Part shown: one piece after another, positions 25,599-35,488 of the stretch
Layout of the letters: the number at the start of each line of letters is the position of its first letter
Position numbering within the stretch: the stretch's first letter is position 1
Program-made: the position numbers and the translations under genes
Notes under the pieces: generated by a model
Database searches by the model: none
What the model saw: only the letters and a program-made list of their open reading frames with translations
What the model was told of the DNA's origin: nothing
Source of the DNA: Rummeliibacillus pycnus_A
GTDB taxonomy: Bacteria; Bacillota; Bacilli; Bacillales_A; Planococcaceae
Reading direction: 5' to 3'
DNA: 64,000 nt
NCBI RefSeq assembly: GCF_044359855.1
Contig: NZ_CP132291.1
Coordinates: 2,666,001 to 2,730,000 of the forward strand

Positions 25599-26291
25599 AT
25601 GAAAGTCATTGAGGATTCAGTTTTACTCCACGGAAAATTAACTGAATATAAGTTTCAGCAAATTTTTACTGATGTTGATGCACTGCCGTTTGTTCTTCAA
25701 AAGTACAAGGCAGGGGAGATTTTACTGCATGAAGGAATAGAATTACATTCACTGCTCTACCTAGTTGAAGGAAAAGTAAAGGCTACTTCAAGTGTAGAGA
25801 CAGGGAAATCTCTATTATTACGTTTTAACCATCCACTTGCCATTATTGGTGATATAGAATTAGTGCGTCATGTGCCAGTACAATCCCAAATAACAGCAGT
25901 GACAGATTGCTTATGCATTGCATTATCCTTTGACTATATATACAACTTCGAGATGAATAATTCGTTGTTTTTAAAGGATCTTTTGAATCATTTAAGCTAT
26001 AAGCTACAAACAAGTACAACCGCTTCTCGTGTCAATTTACTTGCATCGGTGGAAAATCGTTTTGCAAGCTATTTATTGTCAACAACAACGCCAGATAATG
26101 AGTTTGGCCTAGAGTTACAAACGACGAATATAGGGGAAATTGCTGATTTGCTTGGTACGACACATCGACATTTAAATCGAGTGATTCGTGATTTATGTGA
26201 ACGAGGAGTTATCGAAAAAAGTCGACGAGCTATTCGTATATTAAATGAACAAGTGCTAGAGGAAATGTCGCAGGGGATTCGGTATGAATAA
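25599..26291 (+). CDS. Crp/Fnr-family transcriptional regulator
   Basis: 230 aa from the ATG at 25599. The longer open frame to the left crosses the promoter and has no ribosome binding site. N-terminal cyclic-nucleotide-binding-like beta roll (about 20-135, with LVEGKVKATSSVETGKSLLL). C-terminal Crp-type helix-turn-helix (TTNIGEIADLLGTTHRHLNR, about 170-195). No four-cysteine Fe-S set is seen, so it is probably not an oxygen-sensing Fnr. The layout resembles YeiL-type regulators. The divergent EamA exporter is the likeliest target. Confidence 0.85.
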   Translation: MKVIEDSVLLHGKLTEYKFQQIFTDVDALPFVLQKYKAGEILLHEGIELHSLLYLVEGKVKATSSVETGKSLLLRFNHPLAIIGDIELVRHVPVQSQITAVTDCLCIALSFDYIYNFEMNNSLFLKDLLNHLSYKLQTSTTASRVNLLASVENRFASYLLSTTTPDNEFGLELQTTNIGEIADLLGTTHRHLNRVIRDLCERGVIEKSRRAIRILNEQVLEEMSQGIRYE

Positions 26292-26354
26292 AATATGGTA
26301 ATTTTCTATCTTTTGTATTAATATTAAACATATTATTAATAAAGGTAGGTAAAG

Positions 26355-27176
26355 ATGAAAAAAATTATCGTAACAATTCTTACATTAGCTTGTCCAATTT
26401 TCTTAGTTTTAAGTAATCAATTTGTAGCATCAGCTGTAAGTGCTCCTTCTAAACCTTTGGTTACAGTGAAGGCCACAAGTACAACTAAGATTAGCATCTC
26501 TTATAAAAAGGTAACGGGAGCAACTTCTTATCAGATCTATCGTGCTAATTCAAAAAGTGGTAATTATAAACATATAGTTACAACGAAAAATACTTCCTAT
26601 ACCAATAGCAAATTAAAATCTTCTACAAAGTACTATTATAAAGTTCGTGCCATAAAAAAGGCAGGGAAGAAAACATACTATAGTAAATATTCAACAGTAA
26701 AATCTGCAAAAACATTTATACCATATGCCAAATATGCAGGTACATATAAAGTAGGTAAAGATATTGCCGCCGGAGAGTACATGATTTTCGGTAAGGATAT
26801 ATACTATGAAATATCAAAAGAACCATCAAAGCTCGAAGCAATTCTTACAAATGATTTTGTGTACAATCAAGCCTATGTTCGTTTATCAAACGGACAATAT
26901 TTTAAGCTAGTTGACTATGGCACAGGTGCTTACTTTATCCCTTCTTCAAAAGTAAAACATACACTTTCCTCATCTGTTAAACAACCAGGTATGTATAAAA
27001 TAGGTACAGATTTAAAGGCGGGTACTCATAAAATTTCATTTGGTAGCTACTATGAGGTAATCAACAACTCTTCAATTTTAAATCTCGAAGCAATCGCATA
27101 TAATGGCGAAATTAATGGAACCGAGTATGTAAAGGTAAAAAATGGACAGTTTTTAAAAATTACACCGTCCTATTAA
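26355..27176 (+). CDS. Secreted protein with fibronectin type III domain and a duplicated C-terminal domain
   Basis: 273 aa. Signal peptide (1-30, cleavage near ASAVSA), one Fn3 domain (about 33-118, with GATSYQIYRANSKSGNYKHI and STKYYYKVRAIKK), then two copies of a roughly 65-residue unit: YAGTYKVGKDIAAGEY...GQYFKL and QPGMYKIGTDLKAGTH...GQFLKI. The duplicated unit occurs in Firmicute surface and lipoproteins of unknown function. No anchor motif is seen, so the protein is probably released or wall-bound. Lysine-rich. Confidence 0.8.
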   Translation: MKKIIVTILTLACPIFLVLSNQFVASAVSAPSKPLVTVKATSTTKISISYKKVTGATSYQIYRANSKSGNYKHIVTTKNTSYTNSKLKSSTKYYYKVRAIKKAGKKTYYSKYSTVKSAKTFIPYAKYAGTYKVGKDIAAGEYMIFGKDIYYEISKEPSKLEAILTNDFVYNQAYVRLSNGQYFKLVDYGTGAYFIPSSKVKHTLSSSVKQPGMYKIGTDLKAGTHKISFGSYYEVINNSSILNLEAIAYNGEINGTEYVKVKNGQFLKITPSY

Positions 27177-27197
27177 GAAATATTATGTAGAAAAGTT

Positions 27198-27225
27198 AAA
27201 CTGCTCTAAAAAAATAGAGCAGTTT
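27198..27225 (+). terminator. Terminator-like hairpin after the Fn3 protein
   Basis: A perfect 11-bp stem, AAACTGCTCTA with TAGAGCAGTTT, with a 6-nt loop. Confidence 0.75.
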
Positions 27226-27265
27226 AATAAAAGAATTATATATGTTTAATGTTTAATCCACTATG

Positions 27266-27302
27266 GGATGACTTCTAGATTCAGCTAGAGTCATCCTTTT
27301 TA
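27266..27302. terminator. Second hairpin terminator
   Basis: GGATGACTTCTAG pairs with CTAGAGTCATCC, followed by TTTTTA. It may serve the converging GNAT gene as well. Confidence 0.7.
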
Positions 27303-27378
27303 TTTTTAATCTGGAGAACAAGAGATAAACAATTTTGGCTGTCTTTTGTTAAAATCCAGCGTATACAGCTAGAAGGAA

Positions 27379-27942
27379 TTAAACTTCCTTCACCATATGA
27401 TCAAATTCTTCACCAATAATCATCCAGGGTTCTGCGTAAGTGAAGCTCATTTTTTCGTATAAGTGACGAGCTCGTTCTTTTTGTTTTTCCACGCTTAAGG
27501 ATACTTTGTGGTAGCCTTTTTCTTTAGCTATGATATCAGCATATTTTAATAAGGTTGTGCCAACGCCATGACCTCGGAAATGTGGCGCTGTGCAGATTGT
27601 ATCGATATAAAATTCGTCCGGACGTGCTTCGACTTCAATAGTTTGAATTTCTGCGCCTTTAGAGACTAACCAATTTTCAAGGTTGCTATCTAATGTTGGT
27701 GCTTTGTCTCCGCCATATACAACCATAATGCCAGCGATTTCACCAGTGATTTCAGCGATATATGTGTTCTTATAAGAATGTCTATTATCTGAGCGTTTAA
27801 ATAGTACTTCCAATTCATTTAAAATAGCTCGAGGTTCATCTTCACCAGTAAGTCGATTTGCAATTTCATCAATAGCATCTACGATTAAAGGTGCAACAAA
27901 TGGTGCGTCTGCTAATTGAGCAGGTCTTACAGTAATGTCCAT
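27379..27942 (-). CDS. GNAT-family N-acetyltransferase
   Basis: 187 aa. The acetyl-CoA-binding motif A reads IDTICTAPHFRGHGVGTTLL (R-G-H-G-V-G), followed by KVSLSVEKQKERARHLYEKM (motif B), the usual GNAT core at residues about 108-165. Monocistronic. The substrate cannot be inferred. Confidence 0.88.
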   Translation of the reverse strand: MDITVRPAQLADAPFVAPLIVDAIDEIANRLTGEDEPRAILNELEVLFKRSDNRHSYKNTYIAEITGEIAGIMVVYGGDKAPTLDSNLENWLVSKGAEIQTIEVEARPDEFYIDTICTAPHFRGHGVGTTLLKYADIIAKEKGYHKVSLSVEKQKERARHLYEKMSFTYAEPWMIIGEEFDHMVKEV

Positions 27943-28145
27943 TTTTTATCAATCTCCTTCAGAAGATAGTATAACAGAGGACGTAAATATTTGCTTAGAC
28001 TAGACATAATTTGAAGAATTTATCCAATTAGGAGTGTATTTTTTCGCATCTTATGATTTATTACCTAAATTATTTCGCAAGCTACTTTTGTGTTGTCAGA
28101 CTTCATGGTACGATAGAAGGAAGATATGTGTGAAGGAGTTTGTAA

Positions 28146-29102
28146 ATGTTAGAGTCCAAAAAAGAATTCGTTCTCGTCTATGGGGATGCATTTGTTGATT
28201 TTATAGCTAATGATACTACGAATACGTCGTTTACTAAGTTTTTGGGTGGAGCAACTGTCAATGTGGCTGCAGGTATCAGCCGAATAGGTGCTCCTTCTGC
28301 ATTGATTACCGTAACAGGGGATGATGAAACATCTGAGTTCGTTCGTCACGAACTAGATCACGAAGGCGTCATCATGAATTATGCACAAATCATTCCTGAA
28401 AAGCGAGTAAGTGGAGTCCATGTTCATTTAACTGAAGGAAATGAACGTATTTTTACGAATTATATTGATGATACGCCGGATCTTCAAGTAGAGACAGAAC
28501 ATTTACAAGAAGAAGCTTTCAGACGTGCCTCTATCTTTAATCTTTGCTCTAATACCATGTTTCATCCTATTGCTTTAGAAACAACAAAGGCTGCAGTTGC
28601 TTTAGCAAAAAAACATTCTGCGCTTGTGGCAATGGATGCGAATATTCGTCCACTTCGCTGGGAAAGTGCTCAAATTTGTCATGATACCATTGCATCTTTC
28701 TTAAAAGATGCAGATTTATTGAAACTGGCAGATGAAGAACTGTTCTTCTTAACGCAAACAGATAATTTGGAAGATGGTATTCAAGCTCTGAAACAATTTG
28801 ATATTCCATTAATCATGATAACTGTTGGTGCACATGGTGCATATGTTGTGTTTAATGATGAAATTAAACATGTTCCTTCTATTAAAATTGACTGTGTGGA
28901 TACAACGGGTGCAGGCGATGCATTTATGGCAGGGGTTCTTCGTCAAGTTCATTTATATGGTATGCCTAAGACAATGGAAGAAGCTTATGACTATGTATAC
29001 TTTGCGAATCATTTAGGAGCTTATACAGCAACAAAAGCAGGTGCTATTACAGCAATGCCACATTATGAAGAAATCAAAGAATTACTTCACGAAGAGGGAT
29101 AA
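28146..29102 (+). CDS. PfkB-family sugar kinase (fructokinase-like)
   Basis: 318 aa ribokinase-fold kinase. N-terminal GDAFVDFIANDT and GGATVNVAAGISRIGAPSAL substrate segments, C-terminal DTTGAGDAFMAG signature with the catalytic Asp (about residues 255-266). The family phosphorylates fructose, ribose, tagatose or related sugars. The exact sugar is not deducible. It is followed after 2 bases by a CX5R phosphatase gene, an uncommon partner. Confidence 0.88.
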   Translation: MLESKKEFVLVYGDAFVDFIANDTTNTSFTKFLGGATVNVAAGISRIGAPSALITVTGDDETSEFVRHELDHEGVIMNYAQIIPEKRVSGVHVHLTEGNERIFTNYIDDTPDLQVETEHLQEEAFRRASIFNLCSNTMFHPIALETTKAAVALAKKHSALVAMDANIRPLRWESAQICHDTIASFLKDADLLKLADEELFFLTQTDNLEDGIQALKQFDIPLIMITVGAHGAYVVFNDEIKHVPSIKIDCVDTTGAGDAFMAGVLRQVHLYGMPKTMEEAYDYVYFANHLGAYTATKAGAITAMPHYEEIKELLHEEG

Positions 29103-29104
29103 AG

Positions 29105-29521
29105 ATGGAGAAAAACTATCAGGAATTAGTAAATAATCAAATTTTCTTTGGTGGAGCAGCCGATGCTGAAGCAGCCATTGCGAACGAAAATATTGATGTA
29201 GTAATTGATTTACGATTAGCAGAACCAGGAGAAGTAAATTATAAGCGAATTCATGCACCCATTGCAGATGAGGAAGCAGAAATTGCACCATCCATCGAGC
29301 ATGCAATAGGTGAAGTTATGAAAGCTTATCATAATGGCAAAAAGGTTTTCTTCCATTGTGGAAGTGGAAGTGGCCGAGCAGGTACTATTGCAACGGCAAC
29401 TTTGCTAGAACTTGGACAAGCGAAAACGGTGGAGGAAGCAGAGCAAAAAGCAAAAGCAATCCGCCCAAAAGTAAATGTACGAGAACCGATGAGAAAAGCA
29501 CTACAACAAATTTATGAGTAA
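29105..29521 (+). CDS. Tyrosine/dual-specificity phosphatase-like protein
   Basis: 138 aa. The P-loop HCGSGSGRAGT provides Cys85 and Arg91 of the CX5R signature. IDVVIDLRLAEPGE resembles the early strand of DSP-like phosphatases. It lacks a signal peptide, so it is cytoplasmic. Only 2 bases separate it from the sugar kinase, suggesting it acts on a product or regulator of the same pathway, possibly a sugar phosphate rather than a protein (inference). A terminator follows. Confidence 0.82.
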   Translation: MEKNYQELVNNQIFFGGAADAEAAIANENIDVVIDLRLAEPGEVNYKRIHAPIADEEAEIAPSIEHAIGEVMKAYHNGKKVFFHCGSGSGRAGTIATATLLELGQAKTVEEAEQKAKAIRPKVNVREPMRKALQQIYE

Positions 29522-29556
29522 TACAAAATAAGTACCGTTATTATAAAAACAGAAAG

Positions 29557-29591
29557 AGGAGTTGTACTGGTATAAGTACAACTCCTTTTTG
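29557..29591 (+). terminator. Terminator after the kinase-phosphatase pair
   Basis: A perfect 12-bp stem, AGGAGTTGTACT with AGTACAACTCCT, then TTTT. Confidence 0.93.
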
Positions 29592-29706
29592 ATGAGCATT
29601 ATTAGATAAAAGAGAAATATAGCGATTTATAGCGATATTTCCTGGGGAATTATAGGGAATCGGTACGGGAATTATGGGAATTCATCAATTGATGTCAATG
29701 TATAAG

Positions 29707-30438
29707 TTACTCTGATTTATCATTTTGTGTTGCTTTATTTTCTTCTCGAGTACATATATATAATGAGCCATTTGGTTGAAGCTGTGCATAAAATACGTCT
29801 TCAATATTTTCAATATTTTTCTTCTTCAGCTTTTTCATTAACAAATCTTCTGTTAAGTTTAATTCCTCCATTGTATTCCATACAATATGTCCATCAGCAA
29901 TAACTTCTATAGGAATATGTGGTGGTATTGAAACATCTGCTTTTACATCTGTTTTGGTAGCTGATTGTTCTGCTGGTTTTTTTAAGATACTAAGTTGACC
30001 ATTAGTTTCTAATATTGCATAGTGAACATCTTGTATAGAAAAAACGGATTGTTCTCGAAGCATCATTAGAAGATCATCCATATGAAGTTTGGAAGTCTTC
30101 AATGCTTGAACCGAAATCTCACCGTTTTTAATAATAACAGTTGAACTACCATCTAATATATCACGCATTTTAGTGGAATTAAGTGTAATTTTAGTGGCGA
30201 TCATTGTAAGGATGGTCCACCATATTAGCGAAATAAGGCCATCGATAAAGGGAGTTTCCTTCTGTGAAGCAATGTCGGCCGCCGTAGAACCAATGGTAAT
30301 ACCAGTTATATAGTGAAAAAATGTTAGCTGACTTAATTGTTTTTTACCGAGTAAACGAGCTAATAACAGTAATACTACAAAAGAAATTGTGGTTCTAAGC
30401 ATCATCTCCCAGAAGTTCAATTCAAAAAAGTTCTCCAT
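29707..30438 (-). CDS. YetF/DUF421-family membrane protein
   Basis: 243 aa. Three N-terminal transmembrane helices (residues about 10-90, with LLLARLLGKKQLSQLTFFHY and ITIGSTAADIA) are followed by the two-part cytoplasmic YetF domain (STVIIKNGEISVQALKTSKL... and LKKKNIENIEDVFYAQL). This matches B. subtilis YetF/YdfS relatives, some of which are sporulation-related. Function unknown. Divergent from the MFS gene. Confidence 0.85.
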   Translation of the reverse strand: MENFFELNFWEMMLRTTISFVVLLLLARLLGKKQLSQLTFFHYITGITIGSTAADIASQKETPFIDGLISLIWWTILTMIATKITLNSTKMRDILDGSSTVIIKNGEISVQALKTSKLHMDDLLMMLREQSVFSIQDVHYAILETNGQLSILKKPAEQSATKTDVKADVSIPPHIPIEVIADGHIVWNTMEELNLTEDLLMKKLKKKNIENIEDVFYAQLQPNGSLYICTREENKATQNDKSE

Positions 30439-30580
30439 TTTTTAATTCCTCCTCTTTCTAATCGTACTTAGTATGAACATTAAAAAAGAGGATATTCTCA
30501 TATTAAATAATAATTATTGTTGGAAAATTGTTATAATTAGTACACCAATTTCAAAATATAAAGGAAGTGCAAAATCAATC

Positions 30581-31786
30581 ATGTCAACGACAATGGCAAG
30601 GCAAGCATTAGGAAATCCCATATATCCAGTGATGGTAGCAATCGGTGTTTGTCATTTATTTAATGATACGTTGCAGGCTGTAGTACCTGCAATGTTTCCA
30701 GTATTAGAAAAAGAAATCGGTTTAACATTTACACAATTGGGGTTAATAACATTTGTGTTGAATATGGTATCTTCTGTATTACAACCAGTTGTTGGTTTTT
30801 TCAGTGACCGTAATCCAAAGCCATATGCTCTGCCTTTAGGAATGTCATGCACATTTGTTGGTCTAGCAGGTGTTGCTATATCTTCAAATTATTGGATGAT
30901 TCTTTTGTCTGTCATCTTTTTAGGGTTAGGTTCTGCTATTTTCCACCCAGAAGGCTCAAAAGTTAGTTTTATGGCAGCTGGCTCAAAACGTGGACTATCT
31001 CAATCAATTTATCAAGTTGGTGGAAATTCTGGACAAGCGTTAGCCCCACTGATTAGTGCGTTCGTTCTTGTGCCATTTGGTCAAATTGGAGCAGCCTGGT
31101 TTTTAATTGTTGCAGCTGTTGGAATTCTTCTGCTATCAAGAATTTCTGTATGGTATAAACAACAATTAGAAGAAGAAAGTGTCTCGAAAACGAAAAAAGT
31201 ATTGGTTTCTAATTTACCTACTTTAACGAAAAAACAAATAGGAATTGCCATTGGTTTATTAATGGCTGTAATTTTTATTCGCTCATTTTATGTTACCAAT
31301 ATGACGAACTTTTATATCTTTTATTTAATGGACAAATATCATTTAACGATTCAAAAAGGGCAATTACTAATCTTCATCTTCCTTGCAATCGGAGCTGTTG
31401 GAACATTTTTTGGCGGTCCAATGGCAGATCGCATGGGTAGAAAAAATGTTATCTTGCTATCATTTTTAGTTCCAATGCCTTTAGCGCTAATGTTGCCATA
31501 TATCCCTTTATGGTTAGTCGTAATTTTCCTTGCTGTTATCGGCTTTTTCATTATGCTGAGCTTTTCAGTAACGGTTATTTATGCTCAGGAATTGGTGCCA
31601 AGTAAAGTTGGTACAATGGCTGGTTTAACAGTAGGCCTTGCTTTTGGTATGGGGGCGATTGGTTCAGTTGTTATTGGCATAATGATGGACCATTATGGTG
31701 TTTTGGATACGATGATTTTTATATCAGTATTACCGATTTTAGCATTTGTTGCATTTTGGCTTCCAGCGGATCATAAAACAGCATAA
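30581..31786 (+). CDS. MFS transporter, Fsr (fosmidomycin resistance)-like
   Basis: 401 aa from the ATG at 30581. AAGGAAG lies 13 bases upstream, which is longer than ideal, but no better start was found. Twelve transmembrane helices are expected. The N-terminal VAIGVCHLFNDTLQAVVPAM and FFSDRNPKPYALP (motif A-like) segments and GPMADRMGRKN in the second half are characteristic of Fsr-type exporters. The natural substrate is unknown. Confidence 0.85.
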   Translation: MSTTMARQALGNPIYPVMVAIGVCHLFNDTLQAVVPAMFPVLEKEIGLTFTQLGLITFVLNMVSSVLQPVVGFFSDRNPKPYALPLGMSCTFVGLAGVAISSNYWMILLSVIFLGLGSAIFHPEGSKVSFMAAGSKRGLSQSIYQVGGNSGQALAPLISAFVLVPFGQIGAAWFLIVAAVGILLLSRISVWYKQQLEEESVSKTKKVLVSNLPTLTKKQIGIAIGLLMAVIFIRSFYVTNMTNFYIFYLMDKYHLTIQKGQLLIFIFLAIGAVGTFFGGPMADRMGRKNVILLSFLVPMPLALMLPYIPLWLVVIFLAVIGFFIMLSFSVTVIYAQELVPSKVGTMAGLTVGLAFGMGAIGSVVIGIMMDHYGVLDTMIFISVLPILAFVAFWLPADHKTA

Positions 31787-31954
31787 GAATTTGAAAATAA
31801 AGTTGCGATGAAAAACGGAATATTTTTCTTCGGAGCTTTTTTTCTTAAAAAATACAATTAAACCACTTCTATTTAATAAAAATGATACCAATGAAAGTTT
31901 TCAAAAGAAAAAGCATAGGATAAGCAGTATGAACAAAATGGAAGGTGGAATCCT

Positions 31955-32608
31955 ATGAATCATCAAAAAGTTCATCCAATACGACTATTCAATCCATTAC
32001 GTGTTATCACAGTGATAGGTAATGGTAAGATAGCTGCTACGCCAAATTACGTTCAACTTCAAGTAGAAGTAATTACGAATGGAAAAGAGGTAAGTTTGGC
32101 AGCTCAAGAAAATGCAGCAATTATGCATCGAGTTATTCAATCTCTTATAGCATTAGGAATTCCGAGAGAAGATATTCAAACGGCATCTTATAATGTTTCA
32201 CCAAGTTATGATTACATCGAGGGCAAACAAGTTTTTAGGGGATATGAAGTAACCAATGCGATAACTGTAAAGGTAAGGGATATGAATCAAGTGGGAACCG
32301 CCATAGATACAGCAGTAAAAAGTGGTGCAAATCGTGTTTCGAGCATTCAATTTAAAATTGAACATGAAGATCGCTATTATCAACAGACTTTATCTTTGGC
32401 CCTCCAAGATGCACAAATGAAAGCAAATACAATAGCTGAGACAATGCACTTATCTATTCCACCACAACCAATCCAAATTTTCGAAGAAAGTACTTCGGAA
32501 CCTGTATTATACAAATCAGCTGCTATGGCAAGTCAGAATTTTACAACACCAATTGAACAAGGTCTAATTACAATTAGTGCAACATTAAGAGTGAAATTTC
32601 AATACTAA
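31955..32608 (+). CDS. SIMPL-domain (DUF541) protein
   Basis: 217 aa. VIGNGKIAATPNYVQLQVEV at the start, SYNVSPSYDYIEGKQVFRGY in the middle and ISATLRVKFQY at the end match the SIMPL/DUF541 family. Unlike many members no signal peptide is seen, so it is probably cytoplasmic. Function is poorly known; some members form ring-like oligomers or help oxidative-stress resistance. It is 80 bases from the M48 protease gene. Confidence 0.85.
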   Translation: MNHQKVHPIRLFNPLRVITVIGNGKIAATPNYVQLQVEVITNGKEVSLAAQENAAIMHRVIQSLIALGIPREDIQTASYNVSPSYDYIEGKQVFRGYEVTNAITVKVRDMNQVGTAIDTAVKSGANRVSSIQFKIEHEDRYYQQTLSLALQDAQMKANTIAETMHLSIPPQPIQIFEESTSEPVLYKSAAMASQNFTTPIEQGLITISATLRVKFQY

Positions 32609-32688
32609 TCCTCATAACAAATTGGTTCTATATTTTTTTAAAATGATTACACTAAAATATAGGACAGACTAAACAAGGTGGAGATAAC

Positions 32689-33987
32689 ATGGCAAAGAAA
32701 ATTGGCATTATAGCTCTAATGTTATTTGGAGTTTATGCTGTAGGAATGTATCTTTATATTTTTCAGAGTGGCAGTGGGGATATACCAGCAGCATTAAAGG
32801 GTACTGTTGCTGATCCAGCAGTTTTTATGTCTCATCATGAATTATTACTAAGTGGGGAATATTCAAAAATTAGGAACTACCTCTTTTTTGTATCAACACC
32901 ACTTGAATGGTTAATCTACCTATTTATTTTACTTGCAGGACTTTCAAAGTTGTTCGAAAAATGGTCTGTATCACGTGCAAAATCAACACTTTTCCAAACC
33001 ACCATCTATGTTTTTTGGCTATCACTTCTCATGTATCTTATATTGTGGCCATTAGATTATTATAAATATCATTTAAGTAAAGACTTTGGGATTAGCACCC
33101 AGACTTTTCCTTCATGGATGAAGGATGGATTAATTGATTTTGGGGTTAATTTTGTAACATCCATATTAGTAATGTCAGTTGTTTATTGGTTGATTAAAAA
33201 AAGCACAAAGAGATGGTGGCTATATGCTTGGCTGTTATCCATTCCTTTTTCAATTTTCGTTATGTTTGTGCAACCAGTTGTGATAGATCCTTTATATAAT
33301 GATTTCTATCCATTACAAAATAAAGAATTAGAAGCTAAAATTCTCGCATTAGCAGATCAAGCCAATATTCCTTCAGACCATGTCTATGAAGTAAATATGG
33401 CAGAAAAGACGAATGCTATGAATGCCTATGTTACTGGGATAGGAAGTAATTCACGAATTGTGTTATGGGATACGACATTAAATCGATTAACCGATCGAGA
33501 AATTCTTTTCATTATGGCACATGAGATGGGGCATTATGTAGAAAAGCATATTTATATCGGAATAGCTTGTTATATACTTCTTTCATTTGTTGGTCTTTGG
33601 CTAGCAGCGAAAATGATGAATTGGATCATCGCACGTTATGGAAAAGCATTAAAAATTAGCAAAATAAGTGATCTTCGTTCGATGCCATTGTTTTTACTCG
33701 TTACCTCTTTTCTGCTGTTTGCATCAAGCCCATTGTCGAATTATATTTCGAGATATCAGGAGTCAAGAGCTGATCAGTATGCAATCGAGTTAACTGGAGA
33801 CCATCAAGCTGCTGTTACTTCATTCCAAAAGCTTACGAAGGCTGGATTAAGTGAAGTGAATCCGCCATTACTTGTGAAATGGTTCCGCTATACGCACCCA
33901 CCAATGTTAGAAAGAATATATAGTGTAGTTGATAAAAATGAAGATTTAGTACCAGAGAAAAAGGAAGAACGGAAAAGAAACAAATAA
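32689..33987 (+). CDS. M48-family membrane metallopeptidase (CAAX-protease/Ste24-like)
   Basis: 432 aa. Zinc motif HEMGH at 278-282 with third ligand Glu in YQESRADQYA. About seven transmembrane helices, with the N-terminal CAAX prenyl protease 1 domain before the catalytic part. The usual bacterial role is turnover of membrane proteins or peptides. A terminator follows at 33996. Confidence 0.9.
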   Translation: MAKKIGIIALMLFGVYAVGMYLYIFQSGSGDIPAALKGTVADPAVFMSHHELLLSGEYSKIRNYLFFVSTPLEWLIYLFILLAGLSKLFEKWSVSRAKSTLFQTTIYVFWLSLLMYLILWPLDYYKYHLSKDFGISTQTFPSWMKDGLIDFGVNFVTSILVMSVVYWLIKKSTKRWWLYAWLLSIPFSIFVMFVQPVVIDPLYNDFYPLQNKELEAKILALADQANIPSDHVYEVNMAEKTNAMNAYVTGIGSNSRIVLWDTTLNRLTDREILFIMAHEMGHYVEKHIYIGIACYILLSFVGLWLAAKMMNWIIARYGKALKISKISDLRSMPLFLLVTSFLLFASSPLSNYISRYQESRADQYAIELTGDHQAAVTSFQKLTKAGLSEVNPPLLVKWFRYTHPPMLERIYSVVDKNEDLVPEKKEERKRNK

Positions 33988-33995
33988 AAAAATAA

Positions 33996-34037
33996 AGGCT
34001 GATCAAGAGTAGTCATTAACTCTTAATCAGCCTCTTT
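33996..34037 (+). terminator. Terminator after the M48 protease
   Basis: GGCTGATCAAGAGT pairs with ACTCTTAATCAGCC (one mismatch), followed by TCTTTT. Confidence 0.88.
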
Positions 34038-34153
34038 TAGTTTCTAAGCTCGTAGTTAAATGGTTACATTTATTGAATAATCACATTGTTTTGTAAGAAA
34101 AATATGCAATGATAAAATAATGACTAGAAAAAAGTCGGAAGGGGAAGTTCTTT

Positions 34154-34771
34154 ATGAAGTTGGCTATTTTTGGAGCAACTGGAAGGGTTGGCAGCGAAAT
34201 AGTACGCCTTGCATTGCAAGATGGACATGAAGTGAGCGCACTTATACGGACACCAACAAAATTAAAAAATTTTGGTCATTTAACAATTCTTCAGGGAAAT
34301 GTATTTAATGAAGAAGATATTGAAAATACAGTTAATGGTGCCGATGTAGTAATTAGTGCATTAGGTACAGATAGAACAACAACCTTATCAGAAGGTATTC
34401 CACATATTATTTCCACGATGAAGAAACATCATATAAAAAGAATCGTCACTATAGGAACGGCGGGAATCTTAGATAGCCGTACGGAACCTGGAAAGTTCCG
34501 ATTTCAATCAAGTGAATCAAAACAGAAATTAACATTTGCTGCTGAGGAACACGCCAAAGTGTATAAAATGCTAGCAGAATCTAATGTGGATTGGACAATC
34601 GTATGCCCAACCTATTTACCAGATGGAGAAGCAATAGGAAAATATCGAATAGAAAAAAATAAATTACCTTTGAATGGGGAAAAGATAACAGTAGGCGATA
34701 CTGCCAAATTTGCGTATGAAGAATGCTTCAAACGACAATTCTTATATACAAGGGTAGGGCTGGCTTATTAA
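34154..34771 (+). CDS. NAD(P)-binding oxidoreductase, YwnB-like
   Basis: 205 aa atypical short-chain dehydrogenase/NmrA-like protein. The Rossmann motif IFGATGRVGSEIV (residues 4-16) binds the dinucleotide, and DVVISALGTDRTT and WTIVCPTYLPDG fit the SDR_a5/YwnB group. No classical YxxxK pair is obvious. Substrate unknown. It is 33 bases from the ankyrin gene and possibly cotranscribed. Confidence 0.85.
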   Translation: MKLAIFGATGRVGSEIVRLALQDGHEVSALIRTPTKLKNFGHLTILQGNVFNEEDIENTVNGADVVISALGTDRTTTLSEGIPHIISTMKKHHIKRIVTIGTAGILDSRTEPGKFRFQSSESKQKLTFAAEEHAKVYKMLAESNVDWTIVCPTYLPDGEAIGKYRIEKNKLPLNGEKITVGDTAKFAYEECFKRQFLYTRVGLAY

Positions 34772-34804
34772 GGAACAGAAGCAGATGGGGAATGAGGAGA
34801 GTAC

Positions 34805-35473
34805 ATGAAAAAAAGTCACAAAGCTGCAATGGTTGCTTTATCTTTGGGCTTTGCATTAGTGAAGTATTCCAAAAATAAAGATGGAAAAATGACGCTTTTG
34901 AACGCTGTACATCAACAAGATTTACACGCAGTGAAGAAGCTGGTTAGAGCTGGTGCGGATTTAGATCAACAAAATGATAGAGGACGTACTCCACTGATGA
35001 TTGCTACATATAACCATGATGTAGAAATTGCTAAAATGTTAATAGATTTAGGTGGCGATGTAAATATTCAAGATGATATGCAAAATACACCGTTTTTATA
35101 TGCTGCTGCAGAGGGGTACTTGGATATTTTGAAACTAATGATACAAGCTGATGCGGATCCCACTGTTACAGATCGCTATGGTAATACAGCCTTAATACCG
35201 GCTGCTGAACATGGCAATTTGGACGCTCTGAACTTGTTATTAAATAAAACAGAAATAGATGTGAATCACATTAATAATCTGGGATGGACTGCATTACTTG
35301 AAGCTATCATTTTAGGCGATGGTAGAAAAAAATATCAAGAATGCATACGGAAGTTACTACAACATAAAGCAAATCCGAATATTGCAGATAAAGATGGTGT
35401 AACACCGATCGAACATGCGGAAAAACTTGGGTATAAAGAAATTGAAGTATTATTAAAGAAATACACTTACTAA
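34805..35473 (+). CDS. Ankyrin-repeat protein
   Basis: 222 aa. A short hydrophobic N-terminus (AAMVALSLGFALVKY, residues 8-22) could act as signal or anchor. About five ankyrin repeats follow (residues 28-220), recognisable by DRGRTPLMIATYNHD, MQNTPFLYAAAEGYL, RYGNTALIPAAEHGN and KDGVTPIEHAEKLGY. A protein-binding scaffold; partner unknown. A terminator follows. Confidence 0.88.
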   Translation: MKKSHKAAMVALSLGFALVKYSKNKDGKMTLLNAVHQQDLHAVKKLVRAGADLDQQNDRGRTPLMIATYNHDVEIAKMLIDLGGDVNIQDDMQNTPFLYAAAEGYLDILKLMIQADADPTVTDRYGNTALIPAAEHGNLDALNLLLNKTEIDVNHINNLGWTALLEAIILGDGRKKYQECIRKLLQHKANPNIADKDGVTPIEHAEKLGYKEIEVLLKKYTY

Positions 35474-35488
35474 AAATAATTTAAATAT

